From Diplosphaera chodatii (lineage: Eukaryota > Chlorophyta > Trebouxiophyceae > Prasiolales > Stichococcaceae): DNA of 64,000 nt. How positions within the stretch are numbered: position 1 is the first letter of the stretch; every line of letters begins with the position of its first letter. The notes beneath the pieces were generated by a model. It was not told the origin of the DNA. It saw only the letters and a program-made list of their open reading frames with translations, and made no database searches. The translations under genes and the position numbers were made by a program. Location of the stretch: NCBI GenBank assembly GCA_032358165.1, contig JAALGY010000038.1:1984001-2048000 (forward strand), read 5' to 3'. Positions 34,480 through 47,200 of the stretch are shown one piece after another.

Positions 34480-34826
34480 CTGTGCACAGTGAGCAGGCCG
34501 GGGTGTCAGAGAGGAGTGGGTTGGGGCAGATGCACACGTGAGAGAAAGCTGTCATGTGGGCAGGCGACTTGTGGCTGGCATGTGGCGCCGGTGACCTGCC
34601 TAACATCAGGAAGCTGAACCGACAGCGGCCGACTGCAGCTTTTGTCCAGCACGTGTGAGACACGAACATATGACAGCCCTCGGGCCCTGCAGTCCCAGCT
34701 GCACCGGCTGAAAACAACACCTTCAGGACACCGACAAGCCAACGGCTGCACGTGTCCCGACTCAAAGGCGGCCGTGTGTTTGAGCCCAGGCATCGTGGAT
34801 CAGAGGACACCATTGCATCACTTCAG

Positions 34827-36146
34827 GTGCCTGAGCCCTCTCACACCGCCGCGGGCCAGTGCACGCGACCAGATAACACCCGCATATGCTTTTGCCCTTT
34901 TTGGCTGTACTGTCACCCACGCTTGCGGACGTTCGACGCTGCTGATGGCCGACGCTGTCGCATGGATAGCGTCATGAATGCAATTCTGTCGTACCTGCGG
35001 GCGCTGCACTGCCCTGACAGGGCGTCGAGCGCGGCAACGGATGACGTTTCTGCAGCTGAGCTGAGGCGCATGGGGAGCGCCATGGCTGCGGCGCCGTCAG
35101 TACTCTGCTATGACAGTCTCAAGGCATCAATTCACAAACAGTTCTGCTGGGATACTGCGTCATGCATGGCGGTGTGAGGCTGCCACATGAGCGCTGGTGG
35201 CCTGCAGCGATCCGCTTGTAGGGCGCCCCTGGTGCTTCCTGTGCTACGTCCAGCTGCCTTGCCATGCCATGCGGAGTCACTGCACGGTGTGTGCCGGGGC
35301 TCCCAGCTGCATACGTGCACAGCCCCTTGTCAGTCGCCTACACGCAGCGAGGCAAGCTCACAGCTGCAGCCCTTGCCCAGCCGTGTGCGCGCCAGGTGCG
35401 ATCTGCTTTGACCACAGCCAGTCCGTCTGGTCGCTCCAACTGCATGGCAACATGAGCAACATACCGAGGCCAAGACAGCCTGCGAACAGATGCATGAGAG
35501 ATGTCGGTTACAATATAGCGACTGTGCTGCGCATGCTGTCGCAGGCAACAGGTGGTTCGCCAGCAGGGTACCTGCCCCAACCCCAGAAGCCAAACTCCCC
35601 CAGCGTCCGAGCTCATGGGCAGGCGCAACCACACGGGCAAGACTGTGCACGCCCTGGCGGCCAAGTCATCGACGGACATCCTGCAGGTGGCAAAAGGCGA
35701 AGAACGAGCCAAAGGGAAAGGCTGACGCCACCTCCGCATCCACGGGGCGGTGCTGCGCCGAGCGGCGCCTGCTGCAGTCATGGGAGGACCAGGCGCGGCG
35801 GCACGGCGTGCGGCCGGCGCGCATGGCCACCTGGATCCGGCGCAAGATGGGCGGCCACCTGCTCATCTGGCGCTGCCTGTGTGACGGGAGCTTTGGCTGC
35901 GCTGCGCCATGCGTCTTCTGTGTGAAGACGCTGGCGGTGTACGACTTCCAGATCCACTGCCCGCTGTCGGCGTCGGAGTGGTGGCACGGGCGACTGTCGG
36001 ACGCCATGGCGCCGCCCGCAAAGCTGACATATGCACAGCGGCAGGCCGTCAAGAACAACTGCGAGGGGCCCGACAATGCGAAGCAGAAGGCGCCGCTGTT
36101 GCCCGAGCGCCGCAGCACCGCCAGCCCCCGGCGTGGCAAGCCGTGA
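34827..36146 (+). CDS. Unrecognised Cys-rich protein (tentative multi-exon model)
   Basis: I do not recognise this gene. The best-supported part is the 3' exon from about 35690 to TGA at 36144-36146: ATWIRRKMGGHLLIWRCLCD, CAAPCVFCVKTLAVYDFQIH continuing CPLSASEWWHGRLSDAMAPP, AKLTYAQRQAVKN, then a basic tail. A CxxC (PCVFC) and further Cys suggest metal binding. Upstream in-frame pieces with similar composition are CTRPDNTRICFCPFWLYCHP then RLRTFDAADGRRCRMDSVMN (34887-34980), and GRPWCFLCYV near 35225. How these join is uncertain, and the ATG may be at 34962 (MDSVMNAILSYL) or 35615 (MGRRNHTGKTVHALAA). Divergent from phytoene synthase, convergent with DDX31. Confidence 0.45.
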
Positions 36147-36462
36147 CATTGCGTCACTGCAGCGGCGCAGCAGCTAGACACTTATGTGCTGCAACCGTGG
36201 GTGTGCTGGTTTTGTAACACAGCGGCTCTGAACGACCCAATGCTCTGAGCAATGGTAACAACGAAGAGCATGCTGAGTTGATCGTGTGAAGCTGCAAGCG
36301 TTTGCTCAGCCGTCCTGAAATTGAGTCACGTCGTACCACGAGTCAGCCTAATGGCTTGCTGCTATAGCACATGATGAGCAGTAGGCGGTGATCTAAGAGC
36401 ATCCACCGTCTTCCTCCCTTTGCACGGCTCGAAACCTCGAAGCACTCAATAATGCTTCAACG
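36147..36462. other. Convergent intergenic region (Cys-rich protein / DDX31)
   Basis: These 316 bp lie between opposed stop codons and probably hold two 3' UTRs. No other feature was recognised. Confidence 0.4.
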
Positions 36463-39400
36463 CTAAGAATACGCAGCCCGCTTCTTGATGGCAAATCTGG
36501 GCTTGCTACTTGCCTTCTTTGCGCCCTTGAACTTCCTCTTCTCAGCTGGCCGCCGCGTCTCCTTGCCAAACACCGCCGGAGAGTCCCTACATGATATCAG
36601 CTACTTTCCATTGTCCATCTTGCTTTCGCCGCTTGCAGCAGAGGCCTTGAGAATAATGCACATGCTAGTCAATACAGGAACGCACTCCAAGACCAAGTAT
36701 CCTTGAGACAGGACTTGGCAGGCAGCACAGCACCTGAGCGCAAAGCTGTCGGCGACATGGCCCAGGTGCAGCTTCCGGATGTGGAAGATGTCCTTGACGG
36801 AGGCGGGGTGCGCCGCGTATGCGCGCACAAAAGCACGGAACGCCGCGCTTGCCAGCTGCTTCAGCTCGTCGTCGCCGTCAACAGCGTCCAGCAGGGTACC
36901 CTGCAGCAAAAACATTGTGCATACCGATATCAACAGCAATCGTCTTGACAAATTGTGTGCGCATGATGACAACAACATCCCAGCACTCGCTGCCTCCTCC
37001 AAGCCGAAACCTACCATCGCCCCATCAGGGTCGTCCAGCTCCTGCAGCACGGGCTGCAGCGGCAGCGGCTGCAGCCGCACCGCGTGCCGGCCCAGCAGCT
37101 GCAGGTACCCCGCCTCGCTGGGCAGCAGGAACAGCACCGCCTCCCCCGCGTGGCCCATGCGCGCCGTGCGCCCCACCCGGTGCACGTACCTGGCGGTGCA
37201 CAAGAGCAGGATTGGTCATAAACAGCGAGCCAACATATCAGATGACAACGACAGCCTGCAAGGTGACAGCTGTGGCACGGACCTGCACGCTGCTGCCAGT
37301 GCCCAATCTCTGCAGAGCCACCTTCTTAAAAAGCAGGGCTATGCAAGTGTTGCAGGCCTTATTAGATCATGCTCACTCGGAAGCCTCGCCAGGCGGGTCG
37401 TACTGCACGATCGTCGAGACGCCAGAGAAGTCCAGGCCGCGCGCTGCCACATCAGTGCACAGCAGCACACCACCGCCACTGCTGGTGAACTCCAAGAAGG
37501 TGGTGGTGCGTTCCGCCTGTATGCATGCTCACCAGCATCTGAAACCCAGCTGAAACTGCAACCTCAGAATATGGCAACTGGACGCCCAACAACGCTGGAT
37601 GTATGCGCAGGGACGAGCCCATCAGCTAGCACGTAGTAGCAGATGCATGCACGGGGCTGGCCGTGTGGGCCACCACACCTGCGACAGGTTGCCGTGTAGC
37701 TTGAACAGCTTGCCGGGGAGGCGCACGCCCAGCTGCCGCAAAACAGCGGACGCCAGCAGCGCATGGTGGAACTCCACGCCAGCGCACGTCGACAGGAACA
37801 CGACCACCTTGCCTTCGCCCTCGCCGCGCCGGGCGCCGTGCGCCCTGGAGTGCAGCAGGGCCGCCAGAGCAATGAGCCGCTCCTTTGGGTGCACCTGTGG
37901 CGATGTAGTCACATGGTGGCGCACATCGGGTGTTCATCAGAACCCTCCACTAGAAGGTGACGCTGCGCGTCCAGCCTGCCTCTCATGCTTGATGTTGCGC
38001 ACATCGCAAAGTGCAGGCACGGTCATCGCCATGTGGGCTGGGTGCTCACCTCAAGGAAGTGCTGCTTGAGCTGCTTCGGCAGCTCAAACTGCGTTTCAGT
38101 ATCCTCAGCCCCGCCCTCACCAGCGCTGCCTCCAGTGACGACCAGCTCGCGGCCGTCGGTCGTGCAGCTGCAGACCAGCATCCCGCGGATGAACGCTGTG
38201 CTTGGCTTTGGGCGCGTGAACAATGGACACTGCCCATTCACACAGGTCTTGAGTCATCATGCAGCACTTGAGCTGTTGCCTCATCACCTGAAACCCACTG
38301 CAACGGGGTCGTGCAGGCTGAGTGTTGCGAGCGACCCCAGCTTCGAGTGCAATGTAGCTGAGAATAGCGCCTGCATGAAAGGCAATAAGCACAGCTAGTC
38401 AGCATACCCATAACGACTGGCTATGGCACTGGCAAAGCAGCATCCCGTGGAGCTTCGTTGAAGCAAGAAAACGCATGCAGCTTACAGTCTGGCGTGTGAA
38501 GGTGGCCTTCTCGTCAATCAAGTGCACGATATCGGCTGCGCAGAGAACAAGGTTTACACCGTGACTTCTGCAGGTTGTGCCCATGTCAGAGCTCCACCAT
38601 GAGACATCGCAGATCGGGCACACAGAGATGCGTGCAGCGCATCAGCACAGGCCAGCCGTTGGACGCACCAATCTTCTGCTCGAAGCCCAAATCCAGCAGG
38701 CGGTCGGCCTCATCGAGCACCAGCCAGCGCAGCGGCCCCACGTTGAAGGACTGGGTGTTCTGCAAATGGTCCAGCAGCCGCCTGTGACCACAGAACCCGT
38801 AAGTCGGTCGCATGTTTTCCCATGAGCAACATCTTGAGGACATCTGTGCTAGTTGGGCAGCAGTCACTAGGTCTGCGGCAGCCAAAAGCCGCCGTGGCTT
38901 CTGCTGTGCCGTCATGCCCCTGAGGATATGTGGGGACATCCACCGCACCCGGGCGTGGCGACCACGACGTTGACGCCCTTGCGCAGCCGCGCCTTCTCCT
39001 TGTCCCTGTTCTCGCCGCCGTATATGGTACCGGCAATCTGTTGCAACGCACCCACCAGACACTCTCAAACCCTCTGTGCATGCTGATGACAGTGACCACA
39101 GCAACATCCCTCACCACGTGCCACGAGCAGACACTGCACATAGCAGTCGACCGAGTCTGTGTTTCTTGCCACCACAACAACACGCACCACCCAGTGGTAT
39201 CTCCGCAGAATGAGTGCAAGCACATCGTAGATCTGGATGCACAGCTCCCGCGTGGGCGCCATGACCACTGCATGCGTGCCGGACTCCCGCGACACCCTTG
39301 GCACCAGCGCCTGCAACAGAGCAGATGCATCGGTACAGCAGCCATGGGCATGAGGGATAGGGGCAAAGTGCGTTCATGCCAGGACCATGTGCATCCACGA

Positions 39401-41224
39401 CACCACTACTCGCGACACATACCTGAATCTGGTGTACTATTGGTGCGATGTAGGACAGCGTCTTGCCAGAGCCTGTGGGTGCACTGGCGAGCACATCGCG
39501 GCCCGCCAGCATGACCGGGATTACCGACTGCTGGATGCGAGTTGGCGTGCTGAAGTTGATGGCTGTAGAGCATGCAACATCATGATTGGCACACGGCTGT
39601 GGTGCAGCCGATGCAGCATGCCACGAAGTAAGGTGAGTAGCTGGGCATTGTTGCTGTATACATTTGCACAGAGCATCGCCCGACAACATGTCCTCTGTGG
39701 CCTGCATCCTAGCTGCTGTTTGTGGGGCCATGGTGCTCGCCTTCTAAGTGGTCCGCCAAGCTGCTGTCGATGCCAAGGCCCTCGAAGGTGCTGGCGTTAA
39801 TGCCAGCGCCGAACAGCTGTGCGCGCTGCGCTGCGGGCGTGGCCACATCTGCCGATGCTGTCTCGCCAGCGCGGCGGGCGACCTTGGCACGCTGCGGCCG
39901 CTTTGCAGACAGTGCATCCGTCACCTGCAGCCAGGCGCGCCCGTCTCACCGGCCCACCTTAGAGGCTTCCATAACACTGCAACCATGCACATGTCACACT
40001 TCATCATGCATGCACACCTGCTGCTGAGTCTTTCTTTCAGACTGCCGGTCAGTCTGCGCTTTGCGGCGCTTCAGCGGACGGCTGTCAGTGCTGAACACCA
40101 CCACGCCCTTTTCCCGCTCCTCCTCCTCATCTGGATGACCATTCTGCAGGCAGCAGCCACCAAATAATAAGCATATGGACTACTGTGCTCGGAGGTATGG
40201 TCCCCGAGCAGGCCGAGCCGCACTCGAGGTCACCTGCACACACCTGGGGACATGCAAACTACTTGCTGATGCACAACACTGAGATGCGACTGGCATGGTC
40301 GCATGCAGCCACGCACCGGCATCAGCTCCTGCACTGCGGCATCGCGCTTCTTCAGCAGGCGCACGGCTGCCATGATGTCCGCCGCCTCGCCCACATCATC
40401 ATCTGCGGGACCTGCAAAATAGAACCAGAGACGACCGATTACCAGCGGTGGCAGCCTTGCACCTGAGACCGTACGAACTGGCATGCACTGCTGGCAATGG
40501 CGTGGTCAGTGCACCTGGCGCTGCGGTCGGCTCGGGGCTATGCGGAGCTGCTGCTGGCTGGGCTGCATTCGCCAGCTCAGCAGCACCTGCTGCGGAAACA
40601 CATCGAGGGTCCGTCTAAAGTCAGGAACCCTCGCAAATTCGGTGGCCCTACCTGGTACGTAGTACAACAAGCTAGTGCCAGGTTCACAACCCGCCCACCT
40701 GCATGGCGAGCCGCTGCGTGCCGATGCGCATCAGACGCTCCAGCCTCTGCATTGCCAGCGACTCTGCCCCTGGGCTTAGCCGCCCCATAGACAGCAGCGC
40801 CATGTGCAGCTTGCGTTTCCTTCTCTGCGGCTGGCTTGGCTGCGAGTGGAGGCTTCTCCTTGCCCAGCGCATAGCCTTTGAGACTGCTGTTCTGCCCCGC
40901 AGACTGTGCTGGCACTTGAGGCCGGCGGCCCACTTTCGGCCTGCCCGGCCTGTAGGTCACGCCCTTTGACTTCTGCAAAGCGCACAATTTCGTCTGTCAT
41001 GCACAGTTCGGTACGCCAGCACAAGGTGCAAGCGCTGGGTTTGCGCAGGATGCAAGCCGTCAGGACACGTCGTCAGACAGCCACCACAGCAGGCCCCTGA
41101 CCGCATCTGCTCGCGCATGCTTCTTGAAGCTCTTTGACCTCCAATTGTCCCGCTGTTTCGACTTTTTGCCAGCTTGCGGGGCCTCAACAGCGAGGTTCAG
41201 CAGCAAGCCGCCATCATCCGCCAT
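36463..41224 (-). CDS. DEAD-box ATP-dependent RNA helicase, DDX31/Dbp7 (plant RH17) type
   Basis: The start is the ATG at 41224 ([20 protein letters not shown], then a Lys/Arg-rich stretch). The helicase core follows in order: [14 protein letters not shown] and [20 protein letters not shown] (Q motif), [12 protein letters not shown] (I), [14 protein letters not shown] (Ia), VVVATPGRLLDHLQ (Ib), [17 protein letters not shown] (II), [15 protein letters not shown] (III), [18 protein letters not shown] (IV), [16 protein letters not shown] (V) and [20 protein letters not shown] (VI). The C-terminal extension [20 protein letters not shown] and a basic tail ending AIKKRAAYS (TAG at 36463) fit the Dbp7/DDX31 branch, nucleolar helicases for 60S ribosome assembly. 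At least twelve introns; some N-terminal exon joins are uncertain. Confidence 0.92.
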
Positions 41225-41933
41225 AGCACTAGTGGCAGATCGCTGCTACTGCTCACACATGAGCCAGGGACAGCTTGACGTCTGAATAAGTGTCGAGCCC
41301 CGACGCTTCATCGTAGTATCGTCAGTTGGCTGCTACCATAGAGCAAGTGGAAAGGCTGCGCTTGACGCGCCACAGTCTATCTCGCAAACCGGCCCATCAC
41401 ATCCACAAGCTGCCTGCAGCCGTACATGTTCGACAACCAAGCCACCTCAAATTTGATCATAATGCATGCTCAGCGTTCGACGTCTGTTGCTCACGCTCTG
41501 TCAGAGGCTTGCTGCATCTCCAAGATGTCTTGGAAGCTGCAATGCGCATGCAGCCTACAGCGCAGGCGTGAACGGTCTTTGCAATCTACTTTTGAGCCTC
41601 GTCTGCGATCCTCAAGCGGCAGAAAGTGCTTCCAGCAAGGTCCTCTGCCGAGGTTCCTCTTGGTCTCTGTGTTTCATGCGACCCGAGTCGAAGCTGGGAA
41701 GTCTTCAGCAAACTGAGCCGTTGTGCATACAGGCATGATCTCAGACATGCGCGATTCAGCGTAGACAGTGAGATAACACCTACTGGCGCCATTCAGTTGC
41801 GTCCAGTAGTGCCGGGGTTTGCTCGTAGCAGCATGCGCAGCGTCATTTGGCTGCAACTGATGCGCTCATCACAAATCTACCGTCTCAAGCACGCGTCGGA
41901 TGCGTGACAGAGCAGCTTCAGGATCATCGCTGC
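41225..41933. promoter_or_regulatory. Divergent intergenic region, DDX31 / TMEM192-like
   Basis: These 709 bp should hold both promoters and 5' UTRs. Several short open frames exist, none convincing. No core element was recognised. Confidence 0.35.
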
Positions 41934-43944
41934 ATGGAAGTGCCGCTGCTGCAGACACCGCGGGCAGCACCGGGACCACGCAGCCCATCTGTTCGGCAGT
42001 CACTGCCGGGCACCGCTGCAGCCTCGCCAGCCGCGGACCCGCACGCCGTGCAGCTCAGCCGATACGACGGGCGGCTGCTGTTGGACCGCACAGTGGTGCC
42101 GAATGACGACGGCTTTGCCGATGCGGATGGCGAGGCATGGCAGCAGGGCCAACAACCGCAGCGGCTGAACCATTATCTGGTGTCGCTTGGCTTCTTGGCT
42201 GCCACGGCTGCTTATGCAGCTGCGTTGCTGGCACTGGGGCTGCGGTACGATTGGGACGCCCACCGTGGGCAGTGGGGCGCTGCAGTTTCTGCCCAGGTGC
42301 GTGCGCATTACCCCGCTTTTGGGTCTAGCAAATATTGCAGGGCAGGAGGACCATGGGCACTGCTTATGAATGCAGATCAGCTTGTTGCACCTGCACATCA
42401 CATGTTTTTACAGCAACTCATCACCACAATGCAATAGAGTGATTGCTGGCTCTTGCACATGCAGGTTTTGTTACTTGCGGTGGCCTTTCTGCTGGAGTTG
42501 ATCCTGAAGCATGTGCACAGGGGCCACCGGGCAGATGGGCACCTGCAGGTCTACAGGTATCTCATGATGTGCGCTACTCACATGCAGCAGTGGACCTGTT
42601 ATGCAGGATATCATCCCAAGTGCAAGAGATATGCACTTTGGCTTGCTTGGCGCAGGCGCACCAAGGGCCTGGTGCGGTATCCCTTCCGCATCGCCAGTGT
42701 GGCGACTGCAACCTTCATGCTGGCATCGGCCTGGCCTGAAGGCCATCGCTGGTTGGTGCGCCCAGTTGCCCTTGAATCAGAGGGCACCTGCTGTATACCT
42801 GTGGTATGCATAAGGGTCGCCTAAAAACGAGCGCAGCAGTCACTGCCGTGGCGCAGGTGCGACAGTGGCTGCTGCTGACAGCCATTGCAAGCGCACAGGC
42901 GGTGGCAACTGCTGTCTGGGCCATAGTCTATTGCGTCCGGGTGTGGCACCACAACCACGGCGAGGGCTGGCCAGATGCAGAGAGCGACCTGCGGAATGGC
43001 TGGAGCGCATGGGATCACATGGGGCGCAGGTGGGGACCCCATGCTGTTGCCAACTCCACACCACACTGCACATGGGCGTCTCGTGCAGTGGCTGTGTCAG
43101 CACCCTGCGCGACCGCCCATGGCATAGCCTGATGACATCTTCCTGTTTGACGCGGCCACCAGCACATGACGACATGGAACGCAGGCGGGGGGAAAAGGGC
43201 AGCGCGCAGCAGGCGGAGCTCATCCGCTACCTGCACCGCCAGCGCGACAGCCTGAGCCAGGAGGTGCTGCGGCTGCAGGTGCTGTTGGAGAGGTGAGAAC
43301 GGGCAGCATATTTCGCGCACATTGAGTCAGCCGCATGTATCGCTTGCGGGCCTTGATGCAGCCCGCAGATGCAGCAAGGCCCGCAACCTTGCCCCTCAAC
43401 ATTTTGCAGACTGCTTCAGGCCTCATGATGTTTCCAGTCAAACTGACCAACAAGAATGTATGCATGCAGGCGTGGTGGTGGGCCTGCAGCGCAGGCCGCA
43501 GAGCAGGCAGCTTCTGGTTACAGCGACGCTGAGGCTGCACGCCAAGCGGAGGCGAGGGCGCTGGCGGCGGCAGAGCTGCTCCGCCGAGAAAACCGCAGCA
43601 CCTGGACCATGCTGGACGAGCGGCAACAGGCCATCCAGCGCTTGGAGGTGGGCCAGTGCGATGGCGCAATGCTGATTTGGCACAGGGAAGTGTGCGAGGC
43701 ACGGTGGGGCGTGACGCGCGTTGACCAGTCCTGCAGTGTGGCAGAACGGGATGGTGGTACCCAAACCCCTATGCAGGAGAGCCAGTCGCAGCAGGCGGAC
43801 GAGAATGCCCGGCTGCGCAGCACGCTCGAAGAGTGGAGCCTGGCCAACAGAAAGCTCGAGCTGGAGGTGGCCAAGTGGAAGAAGGCAGCGGCAGAAGTCA
43901 AGACGGCAGCAGAAGTGCCCGAAACCACAGAGGAGCAGCAGTAG
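41934..43944 (+). CDS. TMEM192-like four-helix membrane protein with C-terminal coiled coil
   Basis: The start is the ATG at 41934 (MEVPLLQTPRAAPGP). After a polar leader come four hydrophobic segments: LGFLAATAAYAAALLALGL, LLLAVAFLLELILKHVHRGH, RIASVATATFMLASAW, and WLLLTAIASAQAVATAVWAI. Between helices 2 and 3 the stretch RGHRADGHLQVYRRTKGLVR resembles the signature of TMEM192, a lysosome/late-endosome membrane protein; this match is from memory and moderate. The C-terminal half is a coiled coil: QAELIRYLHRQRDSLSQEVL, EARALAAAELLRRENRSTWT, LRSTLEEWSLANRKLELEVA. It ends ...TTEEQQ with TAG at 43942-43944. The exon edge near 43030-43170 is unresolved. The next gene follows on the same strand. 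Confidence 0.6.
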
Positions 43945-44236
43945 GCGCAGCAATCGTCAATCTGATGGGCACATGCTGTGTTGTGCCTGGCGTCATTATT
44001 TCGCGGTACCGAGGCTGCTCGCCACGCCTTGGACATGCTGTCGGTCCCTGGACCAAAACCGATCAGGCTTACATACGTAGGTGGCTGTTGCCAACTGGTG
44101 AGCCGCATGAAACCCTACCGTGAACTGGAGTGTCAGCATCACGTAAGGCATTGAAGTGTTGCGGCCCTGTGAGCACAGCAGCCCGCCAGGTGCAAGCCTC
44201 GGCCACCGCATGTCACCGTGCACGAACGCTGGCAAT

Positions 44237-47200
44237 ATGGCGAAGCAGTCAACCGTTGGCAGTGTGACTGTGACGCTCGGTGGCACAGGAACAAATGCAA
44301 CCAGCGGCAAGACCACCTCGGCCGAGTACCGGAACAAGATCGCCAAGGATGGCTTCCCCAAGCTCGATGGCGTCACAACACTGCACGAGTCGTTCCAGCA
44401 CAGCGTGAGGACATACGCAAACAACGACTGCCTGGGCTGGAGGCCAACTGGGGCGGACGGCCAGCCGGGCCCCTACTCATGGATCTCGTATGCGGAGACC
44501 GGTGTCAAGGTGGATGCCATCGCGGGCGCCCTGGCACACGTGGGGCTGCAGGCCAAGGGCCGCGTGGGCATCTTCGGCGCCAACAGCCCCGAGTGGATGA
44601 TGGCAATGCAGGTGCGGACTCGGACTGCCTATCCTGCCCAGCGCCTGCCCTGTTGATGACCACAAGGACAAGGGCATTGCCTGCATGCGGAGCAATAGCC
44701 TCAGCAGCCCGAAGTGTTGCAGCTGCGAGCCCGGCTCAGGCGTGTCTACATGGGTGGACAGTCAGGAATTGAACACTACTCTGTCAACATATGAACAACA
44801 GCTAAGCAGACTCCAGGCTGTGCGCATGAGTTACATGTGCTGCGGCTCTGTGGTGCAGGCATGCAGCCGCATGTCGCTGTACTGCGTGCCGTTGTACGAC
44901 TCGCTGGGCGAGAATGCCATCGAGTACATTGTCACGCACTCGGAGGCGACCATCGTGTTCGTGGCGTCCGACAAGATGGCCAACCTGGCTGCGGCGCTGC
45001 CGCATGTGAAGGGGCAGGTCAAGAACGTGGTGTACTGGGGTGCTGCCAACCCCACTGCTGCAGAGGTGGGCATCAGCAGCCTGTCTTGCAGGATGGGCCG
45101 CATATGAATCAGCCGCTCACATGCCAAGATGTACAGGACGCTTGCAAGTTGCCAGTGTCCCTGCTCTGGGCATAACCCTAGCACTTCAAGCAGTGACAGG
45201 CTGGCAGTCAAAGCAGCCTGCTGTTTGCGGCGTCTAGCTTGTTGCACCTGCCCGGGTACAGAGCTCGGGGGCTGCACACGCTGCAGGGCATTGCCAGGGG
45301 CGGCGTGCAAGTCCACAGCTTTGACGAGTTCCTGGCACTGGGCAAGGCAAACCCAGCGCCGCCGGTGCCCCCCAGCCCTGAGGATTACTGCACCATCATG
45401 TACACCAGCGGCACCACCGGCGACCCCAAGGTGCGTGCATGGCCCATGTCGTCACTTGGGGCGGATTGCATGCACCGCATGATCAACCGGCTGAAGGCAC
45501 GATGAGGACCGTTCCAATGCGGGACACTGTGCTGCCGCGGTGCATAGGCCTACATGCAGACGCCAGTTGTCAGGAGTGGGAAAGCCTACGTCTGCAATTG
45601 TGCACAGCCGAGATCACCAGCAGGCACAATGTGGGCATTGTGTCTGCTGCAGGGTGTGCTCCTCACACACCGGGCGCTGGTGGCAGTCATTGCAGCAACA
45701 AAAGCATTCATTGACCAGATTTCGCCAAACATCGCCAATGGCGAGTCCATCGACCAGCGCGATGTCATCCTGTCGTACCTGCCTCTGGTGAGATAGACTC
45801 ATCAAAAAGTGTTGCTGGCCTCGCAGTGCATCTGTATACGTTGTCATGCCCGTGATGGTATGGCGCCGGCATGCTGTCGCGCGCATCAGTACATCACCAG
45901 CGCACTCGTACTGCTTGCAGGCACACATCTTCGACCGTGCAGCAGAGGAGACGATGCTGTATCTCGGTGCCAAGGTCGGCTTCTGGCGCGGTGACATCAA
46001 GGTACAACTCCACATATTGCTCCCCTGGAAGCGACCTGGATACAGGATGAACGCCAATCCAATGTGCATGTCAGCCAGCATCTCTTAGTGGCTGTGTAAC
46101 AAGACTGTGGCCGTCCAAATGTGCAGGGTCTCGTGGACGACATTGGTGCGCTGCGGCCGACAATTTTCATTGGCGTGCCGCGTGTGTTTGACCGCATCTA
46201 CTCTGGCGTCCTGTCCAAGATTCAGGCGTGTGTTCTTGCCAGGCACCAAATCGTTGATGGTGCCAGTTATGAACTTGCTCCAGGGCAGCTGCGTGAGATC
46301 GGCTGGCCACAAACCCAGCTCGAGAGCAAACACGCAAACTGAATACCAACCTGTCGCAGGAGGCCGGCGGCCTGAAGGCGTTTCTATTCAACTGGGGCTT
46401 CAAGCGCAAGCTGCACTTCATCGAGCAGGGCTACCCCCAGCACACCGTGAGTGCCTGTCCTGGCAGGCGTGCAGTGCGGGCTTGCGATGCATGCACTGCG
46501 CTCATGTTTGCATCAGGCATGGACTGCCTGACCAGGCTCCGGCCCTCACCTCTCTGAGGCCAGGCCACTTCATTCTGTGCACCCTCTCTGACACCTCATG
46601 TGTCACGTCGACTTGCAGGCGGCGCCGTTGTTTGACAAGCTGGTCTTCAGCAAAGTGAAGACGCGGCTGGGCGGCCGTGTCAAGCTGATCATCACGGGCG
46701 GCGCTCCGCTGGCGCGCCATGTGGAGGACTTCCTCAAAGTCACCATGTGCTGCCCCGTGGTCCAGGTCAGCGGTGCTCTCAAGTGGCTGCCATCACAAGG
46801 TGCACACCCAGCTGCCAGTCCCCTGCTGCCATTACCGGATCCCATTGGGCTCCTTGGCTGCTTGTGAGACCATGTGCTGTGCCGCGGCAGGGCTACGGTC
46901 TCACGGAGACTTGCGCCGCGTCCTTCATCGGCATCCCCGACCAAATCGTGCGTATCTGGCCCGTTTTCATTCAGATTGTCGAACGGCCTCTGGAAGCCTG
47001 TTGGGTCATGTGTAGTCTGCACACATCGTGGGCCTGAAGATGCAGGTTTAGGCAAGGGTAATCCAGGGTTTGAAGAGTATCTATGTCGGTAACGTGCAAG
47101 CCTCCTTGCTGCAGGACAACGCAGGAACAGTGGGCCCGCCGATGCCCTGCCTGGGGCTGCGCCTGGAGTCGGTACCAGAGATGAACTATGACGCAACCGC

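Noticed and set aside
34382..34813. First coding exon of phytoene synthase
   Set aside because: Several ATGs lie upstream (for example in a frame reading MTAFSHVCICPN), but none joins the exon at 34479 with the required phase and a clear donor.
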